From CAYGZA01 sp964354135 (lineage in GTDB: Bacteria; Planctomycetota; Planctomycetia; Pirellulales; Thermoguttaceae), in contig CAYGZA010000111.1 of the NCBI GenBank assembly GCA_964354135.1, positions 1-17,283 on the forward strand: a stretch of 17,283 nt of DNA. The letters run 5' to 3'. Below, in pieces: positions 6,633 through 14,651 of the stretch. Numbering within the stretch: the stretch's first letter is position 1; every line of letters begins with the position of its first letter. Below the pieces are notes generated by a model. It was not told where the DNA came from and ran no database searches. It worked only from the letters and a program-made list of their open reading frames with translations. The translations under genes and the position numbers were made by a program.

Positions 6633-7274
6633 ATGAGACGCTTTCTCTCCGATTACCGCCTGTTCTTGCGGGAATTCTGGAACCACTATCACACGACGGG
6701 GGCGATTCTCCCCAGCGGGCGCCGGCTGGCTGCGGCCCTGGCCCGCCACGTCGGCAAAGGTGAAAGGCCGCAACGGGTCCTGGAGGTCGGGCCGGGAACC
6801 GGGGCGGTCACCCGGCGGATCGCCGCCCTCCTGCGGCCCGAAGATCGCCTCGACCTGGTCGAGCTGAATGAGAGCTTCGTCCGCAGGCTTCGGGAATGCC
6901 TGGCCCGCGAACCCCTCTTCCAGCCGATCGCCGATCGGACGCGGGTGTTGCACTGTGCGGTGGAAGAGCTTCCGGTGGAGCCGACCTACGACGCGATCGT
7001 CTCCGGACTGCCGCTGAACAATTTCTCGCCCCTCCTGGTCGAGCGAATCCTCAGGGGCCTGGCCGGCTTGCTGAAGCCGGGGGGGGCCTTGTCGTTCTTC
7101 GAGTACATCGCGATCCGTCGCGCCAAAACGCTCTTGAGCGGCGGTGCCGAGCGGGAGCGGCTTCGCGGAGTGGGCCGGGCGATGCGGGCGGTGCTCGACG
7201 GCCACGAGTTCCGCCGCGATTGGGTCTGGCTCAACGTCCCGCCGGCCTGGGTCCACCACGTTCGGTTCGACTGA
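6633..7274 (+). CDS. SAM-dependent methyltransferase, PmtA-like
   Basis: The 213-residue class I methyltransferase resembles bacterial phosphatidylethanolamine N-methyltransferases of the PmtA type and rRNA-dimethylase-like relatives. The N-terminal F-W-x-H-Y-x-x-T-G-A-I-L-P-S (15-28) is typical of PmtA. The SAM-binding loop is VLEVGPGTGAVT (49-60), the acidic ribose contact lies in DLVELNE (74-80), and AIVSGLPLNNF (121-131) occupies the motif IV position with the SGLPL seen in PmtA. No transmembrane segment is visible, so it would act at the cytoplasmic membrane face. Substrate is inferred only; other lipid, quinone or small-molecule substrates remain possible. It is 42 nt after the DUF1207 gene with a weak ribosome site (GAG). 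Confidence 0.75.
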   Translation: MRRFLSDYRLFLREFWNHYHTTGAILPSGRRLAAALARHVGKGERPQRVLEVGPGTGAVTRRIAALLRPEDRLDLVELNESFVRRLRECLAREPLFQPIADRTRVLHCAVEELPVEPTYDAIVSGLPLNNFSPLLVERILRGLAGLLKPGGALSFFEYIAIRRAKTLLSGGAERERLRGVGRAMRAVLDGHEFRRDWVWLNVPPAWVHHVRFD

Positions 7275-7295
7275 AGGGCGACGGGGACGGCCAAC

Positions 7296-7324
7296 TTGCC
7301 CCTTCCGGCAGCATCAGCTATAAT
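7296..7324 (+). promoter_or_regulatory. sigma70-type promoter for ctpA-tsaD
   Basis: TTGCCC (7296-7301), a 17-bp spacer and a perfect TATAAT (7319-7324) lie in the gap after the methyltransferase gene. The expected start near 7331 gives a leader of about 90 nt for the protease gene. Spacing and -10 match are ideal; the -35 matches at 4 of 6. Confidence 0.65.
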
Positions 7325-7420
7325 TGCGCAAGTTATTGATTTGCGGCACGTTACGCTTTTCCTTGCAGCATTCCGGCCCCGGCCGTCTCGACGGGAGGCC
7401 GCCATCCAGGAGCGTTGGGC

Positions 7421-9049
7421 ATGTATCGAGTTGTCTCAGGGGTATGGCTGATCCTCCTTATTTTGGGCGGTTCGTTCGTGGCCGTGTTGGCGGCAGACCC
7501 TCCAAAACCGCCGAAGGAGGACGTTTACGAGCTTCAGCGTCTTCTGGTGGACACTCTCGATCAGGTAGAGCGGAACTACGTCCGCGAGGTGAATCGGCGA
7601 AAACTGGTCGAGGCGGCCATCAAGGGAATCCTCTCGGAGTTGGACCCGTACTCCAGCTACATCAATCCCGAGGAGATGACCAAGTTCCGCGAGATGGTGG
7701 AGAGCGAGCTGGAGGGAATCGGGGTCCAAGTGGAGGTGGACCGCGGCCAGTTGAAGGTGATCAGCCCCCTGGTGGGAACGCCCGCGTATCGGGCCGGGAT
7801 CATCGCCGGCGACCGCATCGTGGAGATCGACGGCAAGAGCACCGATGGCATCTCGATCGACGAAGCCGTCCGCCGGCTGAAAGGGAAGGTGGGGACGCAG
7901 GTGACGCTCACGGTGGTTCACCCGGGTCGAAGCGCCAGGGAGTCGGTCACCGTCACCCGCCAGGCGATCCACGTGGAAACGGTCTTGGGGGAACATCGAA
8001 AAGCCGACAATACCTGGGACTACCTCTTGGATTCCCAGAAGCGGATCGCATACGTCCGCCTGAATGCCTTCAGCCGCGATACGGCCCAGGAGCTCCGCAA
8101 GGTGCTCACCGAGCTGCAAGAGGACAAGATCCGCGGCCTCGTTCTGGACCTGCGGTTCAATCCCGGAGGGCTGTTGAACTCGGCCGTCGAGGTGAGCGAC
8201 CTGTTTGTGGCCCAGGGCCGGATCGTCAGCACGGCGGGCCGCAACAGTCCGGAGCGCGTCTGGGAAGCCCACAAGGAAGGGACCTTCGAGGGCTTCCCGA
8301 TCGCGGTCTTGATCAATCGTTATTCGGCCAGCGCCAGCGAGATCGTGGCCGCGTGCCTGCAGGACCACAAGCGTGCCGCGATCGTGGGGGAGCGCACGTG
8401 GGGAAAAGGGAGCGTGCAGAACGTGATCCCGTTGGGGGATTTCTCGCGGGGGCCGGACGGGGACCCGAAGGAAGGCCGCCCCGAGCAGCCCAGCGCGCTG
8501 AAGCTCACCACGGCCGGTTACCGGCGGCCCAACGGCAAGAACATCGATCGCGCCCCCGACGCCAAGGAGAACGACGAATGGGGCGTGACGCCCGATGCGG
8601 GCCACGAGCTGAAGCTGGACGACCAGGAGATGCTCGCGCTCATCGTGGACCGTCGGCAGCGGGACATCGTCAAGCCGCGGGAGGCGGAGCAGTTGGCCGT
8701 AGCGGGGCCCGCGGCGCCGAAATCGCCGCCCCAAGCACCGCCGACGCCGCCGCAAGCGCCGACGACGCAAACGCCGACGCTGCCAAAAGCGTCGCCCGCC
8801 GGCAAGAGCCCCGAGCCCGCCAAGCCGGCAGCCCCGAAGGCCGGCCAGGAATCGCCCAAGCCGGAGGGGAAGAAGCCCGAGACCGGCCCGCCGCCACTGG
8901 CTCCGAGCCCCGGCAGTGCCGGCCCCCCGCCCAAAGAAGCCGTCGCCGCCACCCCCGCGGCAAAGCCCGCCGAGCCGGCAGCGTTTGCGGACCGGCAGTT
9001 GGAGATGGCCCTCAGGTACCTGAGCGGCGAGCTGGCCCGGGCGAACTGA
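7421..9049 (+). CDS. ctpA: carboxy-terminal processing protease, S41A family
   Basis: The 542-residue exported serine protease cuts proteins near their C-termini, probably in the periplasm. It has a signal sequence (hydrophobic 5-22, likely cut after VLA), a PDZ domain (about 95-170, with GIGVQVE and AGIIAGDRIVEIDG), and the S41 core. In NRYSASASEI the catalytic Ser is residue 304 and the Lys of WGKGSVQ is residue 329; that 25-residue gap matches the Ser/Lys dyad of the plant D1 protease. Unusual is the tail: about 425-520 is a Pro/Ala/Lys-rich low-complexity linker before a short helical end (DRQLEMALRYLSGELA). Start: ATG at 7421 follows AGGAG by 8 nt; an upstream TTG at 7415 is too close to it. 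tsaD follows after 35 nt. Confidence 0.92.
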   Translation: MYRVVSGVWLILLILGGSFVAVLAADPPKPPKEDVYELQRLLVDTLDQVERNYVREVNRRKLVEAAIKGILSELDPYSSYINPEEMTKFREMVESELEGIGVQVEVDRGQLKVISPLVGTPAYRAGIIAGDRIVEIDGKSTDGISIDEAVRRLKGKVGTQVTLTVVHPGRSARESVTVTRQAIHVETVLGEHRKADNTWDYLLDSQKRIAYVRLNAFSRDTAQELRKVLTELQEDKIRGLVLDLRFNPGGLLNSAVEVSDLFVAQGRIVSTAGRNSPERVWEAHKEGTFEGFPIAVLINRYSASASEIVAACLQDHKRAAIVGERTWGKGSVQNVIPLGDFSRGPDGDPKEGRPEQPSALKLTTAGYRRPNGKNIDRAPDAKENDEWGVTPDAGHELKLDDQEMLALIVDRRQRDIVKPREAEQLAVAGPAAPKSPPQAPPTPPQAPTTQTPTLPKASPAGKSPEPAKPAAPKAGQESPKPEGKKPETGPPPLAPSPGSAGPPPKEAVAATPAAKPAEPAAFADRQLEMALRYLSGELARAN

Positions 9050-9084
9050 ACCCGACCCCTTCAAGTAGTCGGTGCTCCAGCACG

Positions 9085-10095
9085 ATGAACCTCCTGACGC
9101 TGGAAACCACCTGCGACGAGACCGCCGCCGCCATCGTCACCGACCGGCTCGAGGTGTTGAGCTCGGTGGTGGCCTCGCAGGACGAGCTGCACGAGCGATT
9201 CGGCGGCGTGGTGCCGGAGATCGCTTCCCGGGCGCACGTGGAACGCATCCTCCCGGTGATCGACGAGACCCTTCGCCGCGCCGGGCTGCGGCTGGAGGAT
9301 CTGGACGCGGTGGCCGTGGCCAACACGCCGGGCCTGGCCGGGTCGCTCCTGGTGGGGCTGGCCGCGGCCAAGGCCCTTTGCGTCGCGCTGGACATCCCTT
9401 TGATCGCGGTCAACCACCTTCAGGCGCACGTCTATGCGTGCCGCTTGGCCAGCGGAGAGGAGGTCTTCCCCTGCGTAGGGCTGATCGTCAGCGGGGGGCA
9501 CACGAGCCTCTACCGGTGCCGCGGACCGCTCGATTTCGAGCTCCTGGGCGCGACGATCGACGACGCCGCCGGCGAGGCCTTCGACAAGGTGGCCAGCATG
9601 TTGGGGCTCGGGTATCCCGGCGGGCCGTCGATCCAGCGGGCCGCCGAAGGAGGCAACCCCCGGGCGTACCGGTTTCCCCGGGCGTTTCTCCACGATCCGG
9701 AGCGGCTAGATTTCAGCTTCAGCGGCCTGAAGACGGCGGTCCGCTACACGATCGCGGGTCCCGGCCGCCCCGATTTCCAGAACGTCCGGCTCAGCCCGCG
9801 GCAGGTGGCCGACCTGGCTGCCGCCTTCCAGGAGGCCGTCGTCGATTGCCTGGTGGGGAAGGCCGTCCTGGCCCTGGAGCGAACGGGGATGAAGACCTTG
9901 TGCGTGGGCGGAGGGGTTGCGGCGAATGCCCGGCTCCGCGCCCGGCTGGACGAGGCATCCCGCCGCGGCGGCTTCCGCTTGTACGTGGCCGCCTTGTCCC
10001 TCTGCACCGACAACGCCGTGATGGGCGCGATTGCCGTGGAGCGATTGCGGGCCGGGTGCTTTGAGCCGCTGGACTTGGACGTGCTGCCTTCGTAG
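9085..10095 (+). CDS. tsaD: tRNA N6-adenosine threonylcarbamoyltransferase TsaD
   Basis: The 336-residue product is the universal Kae1/TsaD ATPase that, with TsaB and TsaE, transfers threonylcarbamoyl to A37 of ANN-decoding tRNAs in the cytoplasm. Visible motifs: LETTCDET at 6-13 (ATP-binding), GGVVPEIASRAH (40-51), the metal-binding pair H111-x3-H115 in NHLQAH, SGGHTSLY (phosphate loop) and CTDNAVMGA with metal-ligand Asp309. Length is normal (330-340). The same frame is open far upstream, but that stretch is a shadow of the protease gene; ATG 9085 gives the canonical N-terminus. No Shine-Dalgarno is visible, so it may rely on reinitiation 35 nt after the protease stop. The TAG stop lies inside the left arm of the inverted repeat 10092-10145. 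Confidence 0.95.
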   Translation: MNLLTLETTCDETAAAIVTDRLEVLSSVVASQDELHERFGGVVPEIASRAHVERILPVIDETLRRAGLRLEDLDAVAVANTPGLAGSLLVGLAAAKALCVALDIPLIAVNHLQAHVYACRLASGEEVFPCVGLIVSGGHTSLYRCRGPLDFELLGATIDDAAGEAFDKVASMLGLGYPGGPSIQRAAEGGNPRAYRFPRAFLHDPERLDFSFSGLKTAVRYTIAGPGRPDFQNVRLSPRQVADLAAAFQEAVVDCLVGKAVLALERTGMKTLCVGGGVAANARLRARLDEASRRGGFRLYVAALSLCTDNAVMGAIAVERLRAGCFEPLDLDVLPS

Positions 10096-10145
10096 CACAG
10101 GCATCTTGCCTGCGTCCCGGGGTCACAGCTGGAAGCCTGTGCTAC
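10092..10145. terminator. long inverted repeat between convergent genes, overlapping the tsaD stop
   Basis: GTAGCACAGGC (10092-10102) and GCCTGTGCTAC (10135-10145) pair perfectly over 11 bp. A smaller hairpin GGCA-TCT-TGCC sits at 10100-10110. The stem lies between tsaD and the convergent VWA gene and could end both transcripts, though neither side has a T-run. I recall GTAGCACAGGC-type sequences as a dispersed repeat in planctomycete genomes, so it may be a repeat element used as a barrier. Confidence 0.5.
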
Positions 10146-10151
10146 TGCGGA

Positions 10152-13100
10152 TCAGAAGAACCCGCCACCACCGCCGAAGCCGCCGCCACCGCCGCCGAAG
10201 CCGCCACCGCCGCCGAAGCCGCCACCGCCTCCGAACTGGCCGCCAAAACCCTGGCCTCCCGTCCCACCTTGGCCTGTACCGCTTTGTCCGGTCACATAGT
10301 TGTAGGTGAACACCTGGCCAATTGCGCTAAAGGTAGGGGACGGGGTAACCCGGACATAACGCCGGTCGGCAGAGACTACCGCCATGGCACTCATCATGGC
10401 GCCCTCCGGCAGTGGAACGACGATCGGCTGGTAACCGACCGCGCCCCGGCCGACGAAGGGGAACCACAGGTTGCCGCCCGCCCCGCCGCCGCCACCATTG
10501 TTGTACTGGGAGAGGGCATAGCCGGCCGCGGCCCGGGGATCGACCGCCCCGGCCAACTGCTGGGTCAGAAACTGCTGCCGCAGGGAGAGGTGAGGAAGGA
10601 CCGCATTGGCGACCTGGCGCTCGTGGAGCGGCTCGGCGCGCCGGCCCTCCTGGAGATCGAACTGGACCGCCGTCGCGTCCTTGTCGAGGACGAGCGACTT
10701 CGATTGCCGTGCTGCCTTATCGGTCAGGAAGTGGGTGTACAACTCGACTTTCACCCGGTTCGCCGTCACGTCTCCCCATACGCGGCGGATCGAGGCCTTG
10801 TAGGTGCCGCTAAAGCCCCTGGGGCAAACGTAGATCTCGCTGGAGGCCCCGGTGCTCTCCTTGCCCAGTTGCCTGGGCACGTTTCCGAGAATCACGCCGC
10901 CGCTGGTGGTCCGGGGGTCGTTGGCGGAGCAGACCGTGCCGGCGGGCTCGAGGACCAATACGTCGATGTCGGCAGTGCCGGTCCAGGACACCACCAACAC
11001 GCAGTCGCGGGCGACCGCCTCGTCCAGGGCGGCCCGGAAACGCTTCGCCTCGTCAACGCGTTTCTCCGCTTCCAGCTTGTCGAGCGTCGCCTTCGCGATC
11101 CGCACGCCCTTCTGCCATACTTCCTGCTGCTCGATGGGCCAAGCCTGACTGAGAATGCCGACCGTGGTCCACTGGATCCCCTCCAGATCGTCGATCTTCT
11201 CGGCGACGCGGAGCCCTTGGACGTACGGCTCGGGGCGCAGCGGCTCGAGCCGGGCAACCTGCCGATAGACCTGCAAGGCCCGCTTCTCCAGGCCGATCCG
11301 CTCCAGGTACCGGCCGAGGTAGAGCAAGTCGAGGGTGTTGTCGACGAAATCGACCGCCGACATGACGGCCCGCTCGACCTCCTCGGCGGGCCGGCCGGCG
11401 GCCTGCATGGCCAGGGACATCGCCTCGTACATCCACGGCTGGGCGTGTTTCTCGCGCAGGGCCGCCTTGGTCAAAGCGATGACCTGATCGTAGTCCTTGG
11501 CCGCCCAGAGGCCGCGGACCGTCTCGCGGACGTCGGCAGGCGCCTCCCGGTGCTTGGCGAAGTGCTTTTCCCAGGCGGCTTCCAGATCGGCGCCTTTAGG
11601 GACGCCGAGCACGATCTTCCGGGGCTGGCGCGCGGCTGCCGGCTGGGTCTGGGGCTCGACCCTCGCGGTAGCCTGCCGAGGCTGGGTCGGGGTCGTTGTG
11701 GCGGCGGTCCCTTCGGGAGTGAGGTTCAGGTCGTCCGCGACGGCGAAGGCGCGGAAGCCGTTGCGACCACCGGGATTAGGCAAGAGGTTTTGCAGGTTCG
11801 GCGGGAGGTTGAACATGCCGCCGCCCATGCCGCCCATGCCCATACCGCCCATGCCACCGCCCATGCCACCCATGCCCATGCCGCCCATGCCACCCATTCC
11901 GCCCATGCCACCCATCATACCTCCCATGCCGCCCATGCCGCCCATCATTCCCATGCCGCCCATGCCCATCATCCCTGACTGGACCGGCATCACCAGGTCG
12001 GCAACCGGGTAGACCTTGGTAAGGAGTTTGCTATTGGCCTCCTCCTTGCTGGTGATCATCAGCACTTCGTCGGCGATGACGAACGTCAAATCGGGGTTCA
12101 GGTCCTTGAGCAACAGCTTCAATGCCGATTTCAGGGTGACGCCCTTGAGCGTCTTGTTGACGGGCGTGTCGGACTGGACGTTCAGATCGGTCAGGGCGGT
12201 CTGATCCAGTTGGATGTTGATGCCGTGAACCCTCTGGAGAAACTCGATCACCTCGGAGAGCGGCATTTCCGAGAACTCGAGATCGGTGGGGGACTTCAGC
12301 GCCTCGGCGATCGCCTGCTCCCTGGACCCACGCTTGGCCAAGTCCATCGAGCTGTATTCCTTGATCCGCCTTTCGCTGAGTATTCTCCATATCTCGGCGT
12401 CCGGATAGAGGATCGGCGGATCGCCCGAGAACGGCATGTAGGCCATCTCGACCTGTGCGAGGGTATCGACAATCGCCTTTTGCCGGGCCACGCGGAGCGC
12501 CATATCCTCCTCGGCGTAACGGATCATCCGCGCCGTGTTGACGGCCAACAGGGGCACGGCGTTGGGGACCGGGTCCCCGGCGTCCAGCTTCTTCGCCTCC
12601 TCGGCGACCTGCTCCTCCGCGATGCGGTACCGGCCCTCTTTCATCAAGGAGTCAAACCGCTCCATGAGCTGCGTGATCTTCTGCTGCTTCCTGAGGAGGT
12701 TGTCGTTGATCGTCTTGAGCTCGGTGGCCTGCGCCAAGAGTTGCTGCTGCCGCTGGCGGTGCTCCTCGGTCTCAATCCGCCGGCGATCGGCCTCCCGCAG
12801 CGCCACCTCGATCTCGCTCCTGAGCTGGCTGCGGACGTCCGGATCGAGCTCGGTCGCCCGCTTCACGCCCTCCAACTCCAGTTTCAGGTCCCGGATCGCC
12901 CCGTCCGGCTCCGTGGACATCCTTGAACGCGCCTGGTTGATCGTGCTGAGCACCTCGGCCCGGATCTTCTGCGTGATCAATCTCCGTTGGGCGTCCACCC
13001 TTCCGACGAACTCGCCGTTGGGGGCAGGTGGGGCCTCTTTCGGGCCTACCAGGCTCAGATCCGCGGAGGCAGCCGCTTTGCCGTTCTTGCCGCTGGCGGG

Positions 13101-14294
13101 CCGCTTGGCCGCTTCGGCGAGGACGGCGCCGGCCGTCTCGTCGTCGGGATTCTGGGCGAGGGCCTCGCGGGCCAGCTTCTCGGCGCCGGGTAGATCGCCC
13201 ACCCTGAGCGCCTGGACCGCCAGTTGCGTCAGGCCCTGGGCCCCGGCAGTAATCGCCCGCTCGGCCTGTTTGAGGCTCGCGCTGGAAACCAAGGGGAGGG
13301 CCAAGCCGCCGCTGGGCCGGGCCATCGCCACCAGACGCGGCAGATAGCCGTTCTCTTCGCTCGAGGCGGCCGCCGCGAGCTTCCAGGAAAGGACCTGCGG
13401 CCCCGCCGAAGTCTCGACCGAAATCTGAACGTCGAAGGGCGCCGCCCCCTTGAGCGTTCCGATCACCACGCTATCCCGATCGGCCCGCAGGGGCGGAATC
13501 CGCTTGGGAAGGACCTCGGTGAAGGCGGCCGGCCAGGTGGCGCTCTTGGGCCAGAGGACCGCGCCCCGGGCCGTGCCGGCCAGATTCTTTCCCGCCTTGG
13601 CGGAATCGAGTTTCAGGCCGTCGAAAACCTGCCCGCCGGTGTGGGCCGCCAGCGCGCCGAGCAACTGCTCGTCGACCCGCGCTCCCACGCCCAGGCTGCT
13701 CACCGGAATCCGCTTGTCGACCAGCGAGCCGACCAGCTTCTCGAATTTCTCGGGCCCGAGGAGGTTTGCCTTGCTCATCCCGTCCCCGATGTACACCACC
13801 GCCCGACCGGCGCCGGCGCCGGGGGCGTAGCTTGCGGCCGCGGCGCTTAGGGCCTTTTCCATGTCCGTGGCGCCCAGAGGCTCGCGGCGCTGGAGTTTCC
13901 CGAGGGCATCCGCCATTTCAGCACTGCCCGGCGCGACGAAATCCGGGGTCATCGGCACGGCGTTCAGGTCGACCGCCATCAGGTGAACCCGGTCCTGGGG
14001 CCCGACGCTCTTCAAGAGCGAATCCAAAGCCTCCAAGGCCCTGGTGCGGTACTCGCCGGTTTGCGCGGCCGAAGTGTTCACGAGCACCACGATGTCGTGG
14101 CGCTGGGGCGCCGGAACGCTGGCCGTGGGCTTCAGCGTCAAGGCGAAGTAGCTGGTGCCGTCGGCTTGGGTGTAGACGGCCAACCGGGCTGCCTCCGAGC
14201 CCGGCTCCGCACTGAAAGTCGGGGCGACCGCCACCGCTGCCGCCAGCATGGCCAGGGCCACCGGCAAAAGACGAACGGGAAAGCACTTAGACAT
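10152..14294 (-). CDS. very large exported VWA / STN-like / TPR protein with Gly-Met tract
   Basis: This 1380-residue protein has a signal peptide (hydrophobic 7-28, FSA-E cut) and several domains. A VWA-like domain spans 66-225, but its metal site reads N73-T-S-A-A instead of D-x-S-x-S; Thr143 and Asp171 are kept. TPR-like helices lie at about 361-400 and 920-1050, charged coiled-coil helices at 430-570, and an STN-like domain at about 670-765 (LEFSEMPLSEVIEFLQRVHG), as in secretin and TonB-receptor N-termini. Residues 774-827 are only Gly and Met. A DUF2135-like beta domain sits near 1098-1187 and a Gly/Phe tail at 1336-1380. ATG 14294 follows GGAG by 9 nt; an in-frame start at 14393 would hide the signal peptide. 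I would expect an envelope or surface scaffold, but its function is unknown to me. Confidence 0.85.
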   Translation of the reverse strand: MSKCFPVRLLPVALAMLAAAVAVAPTFSAEPGSEAARLAVYTQADGTSYFALTLKPTASVPAPQRHDIVVLVNTSAAQTGEYRTRALEALDSLLKSVGPQDRVHLMAVDLNAVPMTPDFVAPGSAEMADALGKLQRREPLGATDMEKALSAAAASYAPGAGAGRAVVYIGDGMSKANLLGPEKFEKLVGSLVDKRIPVSSLGVGARVDEQLLGALAAHTGGQVFDGLKLDSAKAGKNLAGTARGAVLWPKSATWPAAFTEVLPKRIPPLRADRDSVVIGTLKGAAPFDVQISVETSAGPQVLSWKLAAAASSEENGYLPRLVAMARPSGGLALPLVSSASLKQAERAITAGAQGLTQLAVQALRVGDLPGAEKLAREALAQNPDDETAGAVLAEAAKRPASGKNGKAAASADLSLVGPKEAPPAPNGEFVGRVDAQRRLITQKIRAEVLSTINQARSRMSTEPDGAIRDLKLELEGVKRATELDPDVRSQLRSEIEVALREADRRRIETEEHRQRQQQLLAQATELKTINDNLLRKQQKITQLMERFDSLMKEGRYRIAEEQVAEEAKKLDAGDPVPNAVPLLAVNTARMIRYAEEDMALRVARQKAIVDTLAQVEMAYMPFSGDPPILYPDAEIWRILSERRIKEYSSMDLAKRGSREQAIAEALKSPTDLEFSEMPLSEVIEFLQRVHGINIQLDQTALTDLNVQSDTPVNKTLKGVTLKSALKLLLKDLNPDLTFVIADEVLMITSKEEANSKLLTKVYPVADLVMPVQSGMMGMGGMGMMGGMGGMGGMMGGMGGMGGMGGMGMGGMGGGMGGMGMGGMGGGMFNLPPNLQNLLPNPGGRNGFRAFAVADDLNLTPEGTAATTTPTQPRQATARVEPQTQPAAARQPRKIVLGVPKGADLEAAWEKHFAKHREAPADVRETVRGLWAAKDYDQVIALTKAALREKHAQPWMYEAMSLAMQAAGRPAEEVERAVMSAVDFVDNTLDLLYLGRYLERIGLEKRALQVYRQVARLEPLRPEPYVQGLRVAEKIDDLEGIQWTTVGILSQAWPIEQQEVWQKGVRIAKATLDKLEAEKRVDEAKRFRAALDEAVARDCVLVVSWTGTADIDVLVLEPAGTVCSANDPRTTSGGVILGNVPRQLGKESTGASSEIYVCPRGFSGTYKASIRRVWGDVTANRVKVELYTHFLTDKAARQSKSLVLDKDATAVQFDLQEGRRAEPLHERQVANAVLPHLSLRQQFLTQQLAGAVDPRAAAGYALSQYNNGGGGGAGGNLWFPFVGRGAVGYQPIVVPLPEGAMMSAMAVVSADRRYVRVTPSPTFSAIGQVFTYNYVTGQSGTGQGGTGGQGFGGQFGGGGGFGGGGGFGGGGGGFGGGGGFF
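10155..10289 (-). repeat. Gly/Phe-coding minisatellite
   Basis: Tandem CCGCC and CCACC codon-like units encode the Gly-rich end of the VWA protein (residues 1336-1380), with Phe spaced every 6-7 residues and a final Phe-Phe. The short units invite slippage, so tail length probably varies among strains. Confidence 0.7.
11814..11975 (-). repeat. Gly-Met minisatellite, 54 codons
   Basis: CATGCCGCC-type 9- and 12-base units encode residues 774-827 of the VWA protein, a run of 54 residues made only of Gly and Met directly after the STN-like domain. The reading frame is kept throughout. Similar GGM tracts occur, from memory, in other planctomycete exported proteins. Confidence 0.8.
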
Positions 14295-14408
14295 GTGTCG
14301 AGTCTCCAACACGATACAACCCGGGCGTGGGAGCGGCCGTGTTCCGAGGCGACTGCCCCGTGCCCGCACGGAATCGTCGGGGATTTTTGGCACTCTCTTG
14401 GTACGCTC

Positions 14409-14438
14409 ATTTTATTCCAGGGGGCCATGGTTTGCCAA
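14409..14438 (-). promoter_or_regulatory. promoter of the VWA/STN gene
   Basis: On the minus strand TTGGCA (14438-14433), an 18-bp spacer and TAAAAT (14414-14409) match sigma70 boxes at 5 of 6 each. The expected start near 14402 gives a 108-nt leader. The upstream terminator at 14524-14559 would insulate it from the gene before. Confidence 0.6.
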
Positions 14439-14523
14439 CCAAAAACCCCGCGATTCGCCGGAATGCGGGAGGCTGCAGGATGCCCCAGGCCGCCCGCGGC
14501 AAACCGCCGCGGTCCCTGGCCAA

Positions 14524-14559
14524 GAAAACGACCCGAGCGGGCGATCCCCGCTCGGGTCG
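14524..14559 (-). terminator. intrinsic terminator downstream of the acidic-protein gene
   Basis: Read on the minus strand, CGACCCGAGCGGG and CCCGCTCGGGTCG form a perfect 13-bp GC-rich stem with a 5-nt loop, followed at once by TTTTC. It is the best terminator in the window. It lies 189 nt past the acidic-protein stop, leaving a long 3' untranslated region unless another transcript starts in between. Confidence 0.75.
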
Positions 14560-14561
14560 CA

Positions 14562-14583
14562 AAGTAATTCAGGACAAGCACTT
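14562..14583. repeat. weak inverted-repeat site D (AAGTAATT-N6-AAGCACTT)
   Basis: The right arm AAGCACTT is identical to that of site A. The left arm AAGTAATT matches its inverse at 6 of 8 positions and the spacer is 6 bp (CAGGAC). It abuts the terminator. It is the weakest of the four sites and could be chance. Confidence 0.25.
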
Positions 14584-14630
14584 AGAGCGTCTCCTCAAAC
14601 CTCCTGTCCTTTGGAGGGAGAACCGGGCAA

Positions 14631-14651
14631 GAGCAGCCGCCGCGGCTGCTC
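14631..14651. other. 9-bp hairpin in the intergenic region
   Basis: GAGCAGCCG and CGGCTGCTC pair perfectly around a 3-nt loop (CCG). The 3-nt loop recalls the hairpins at 5183-5323, but the core sequence differs. It may stabilise the 3' end of the acidic-protein mRNA. Confidence 0.45.

Noticed and set aside
7324..9084. Large in-frame N-terminal extension of tsaD
   Set aside because: It overlaps the whole protease gene in another frame and translates to Arg/Gly/Pro-rich noise. TsaD normally starts at the LETTCDET region, which ATG 9085 supplies.
10269..11978. Plus-strand open frame of 569 codons opposite the VWA protein gene
   Set aside because: Its His/Ala repeats are the antisense of the Gly-Met tract, and no domain is recognisable. 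The minus strand carries the signal peptide, VWA, STN and TPR features.
14281..14289. Another AAGCACTT arm at the start of the VWA gene
   Set aside because: It lies within the coding start and has no facing arm at a 6-8 bp distance, so it is treated as chance.
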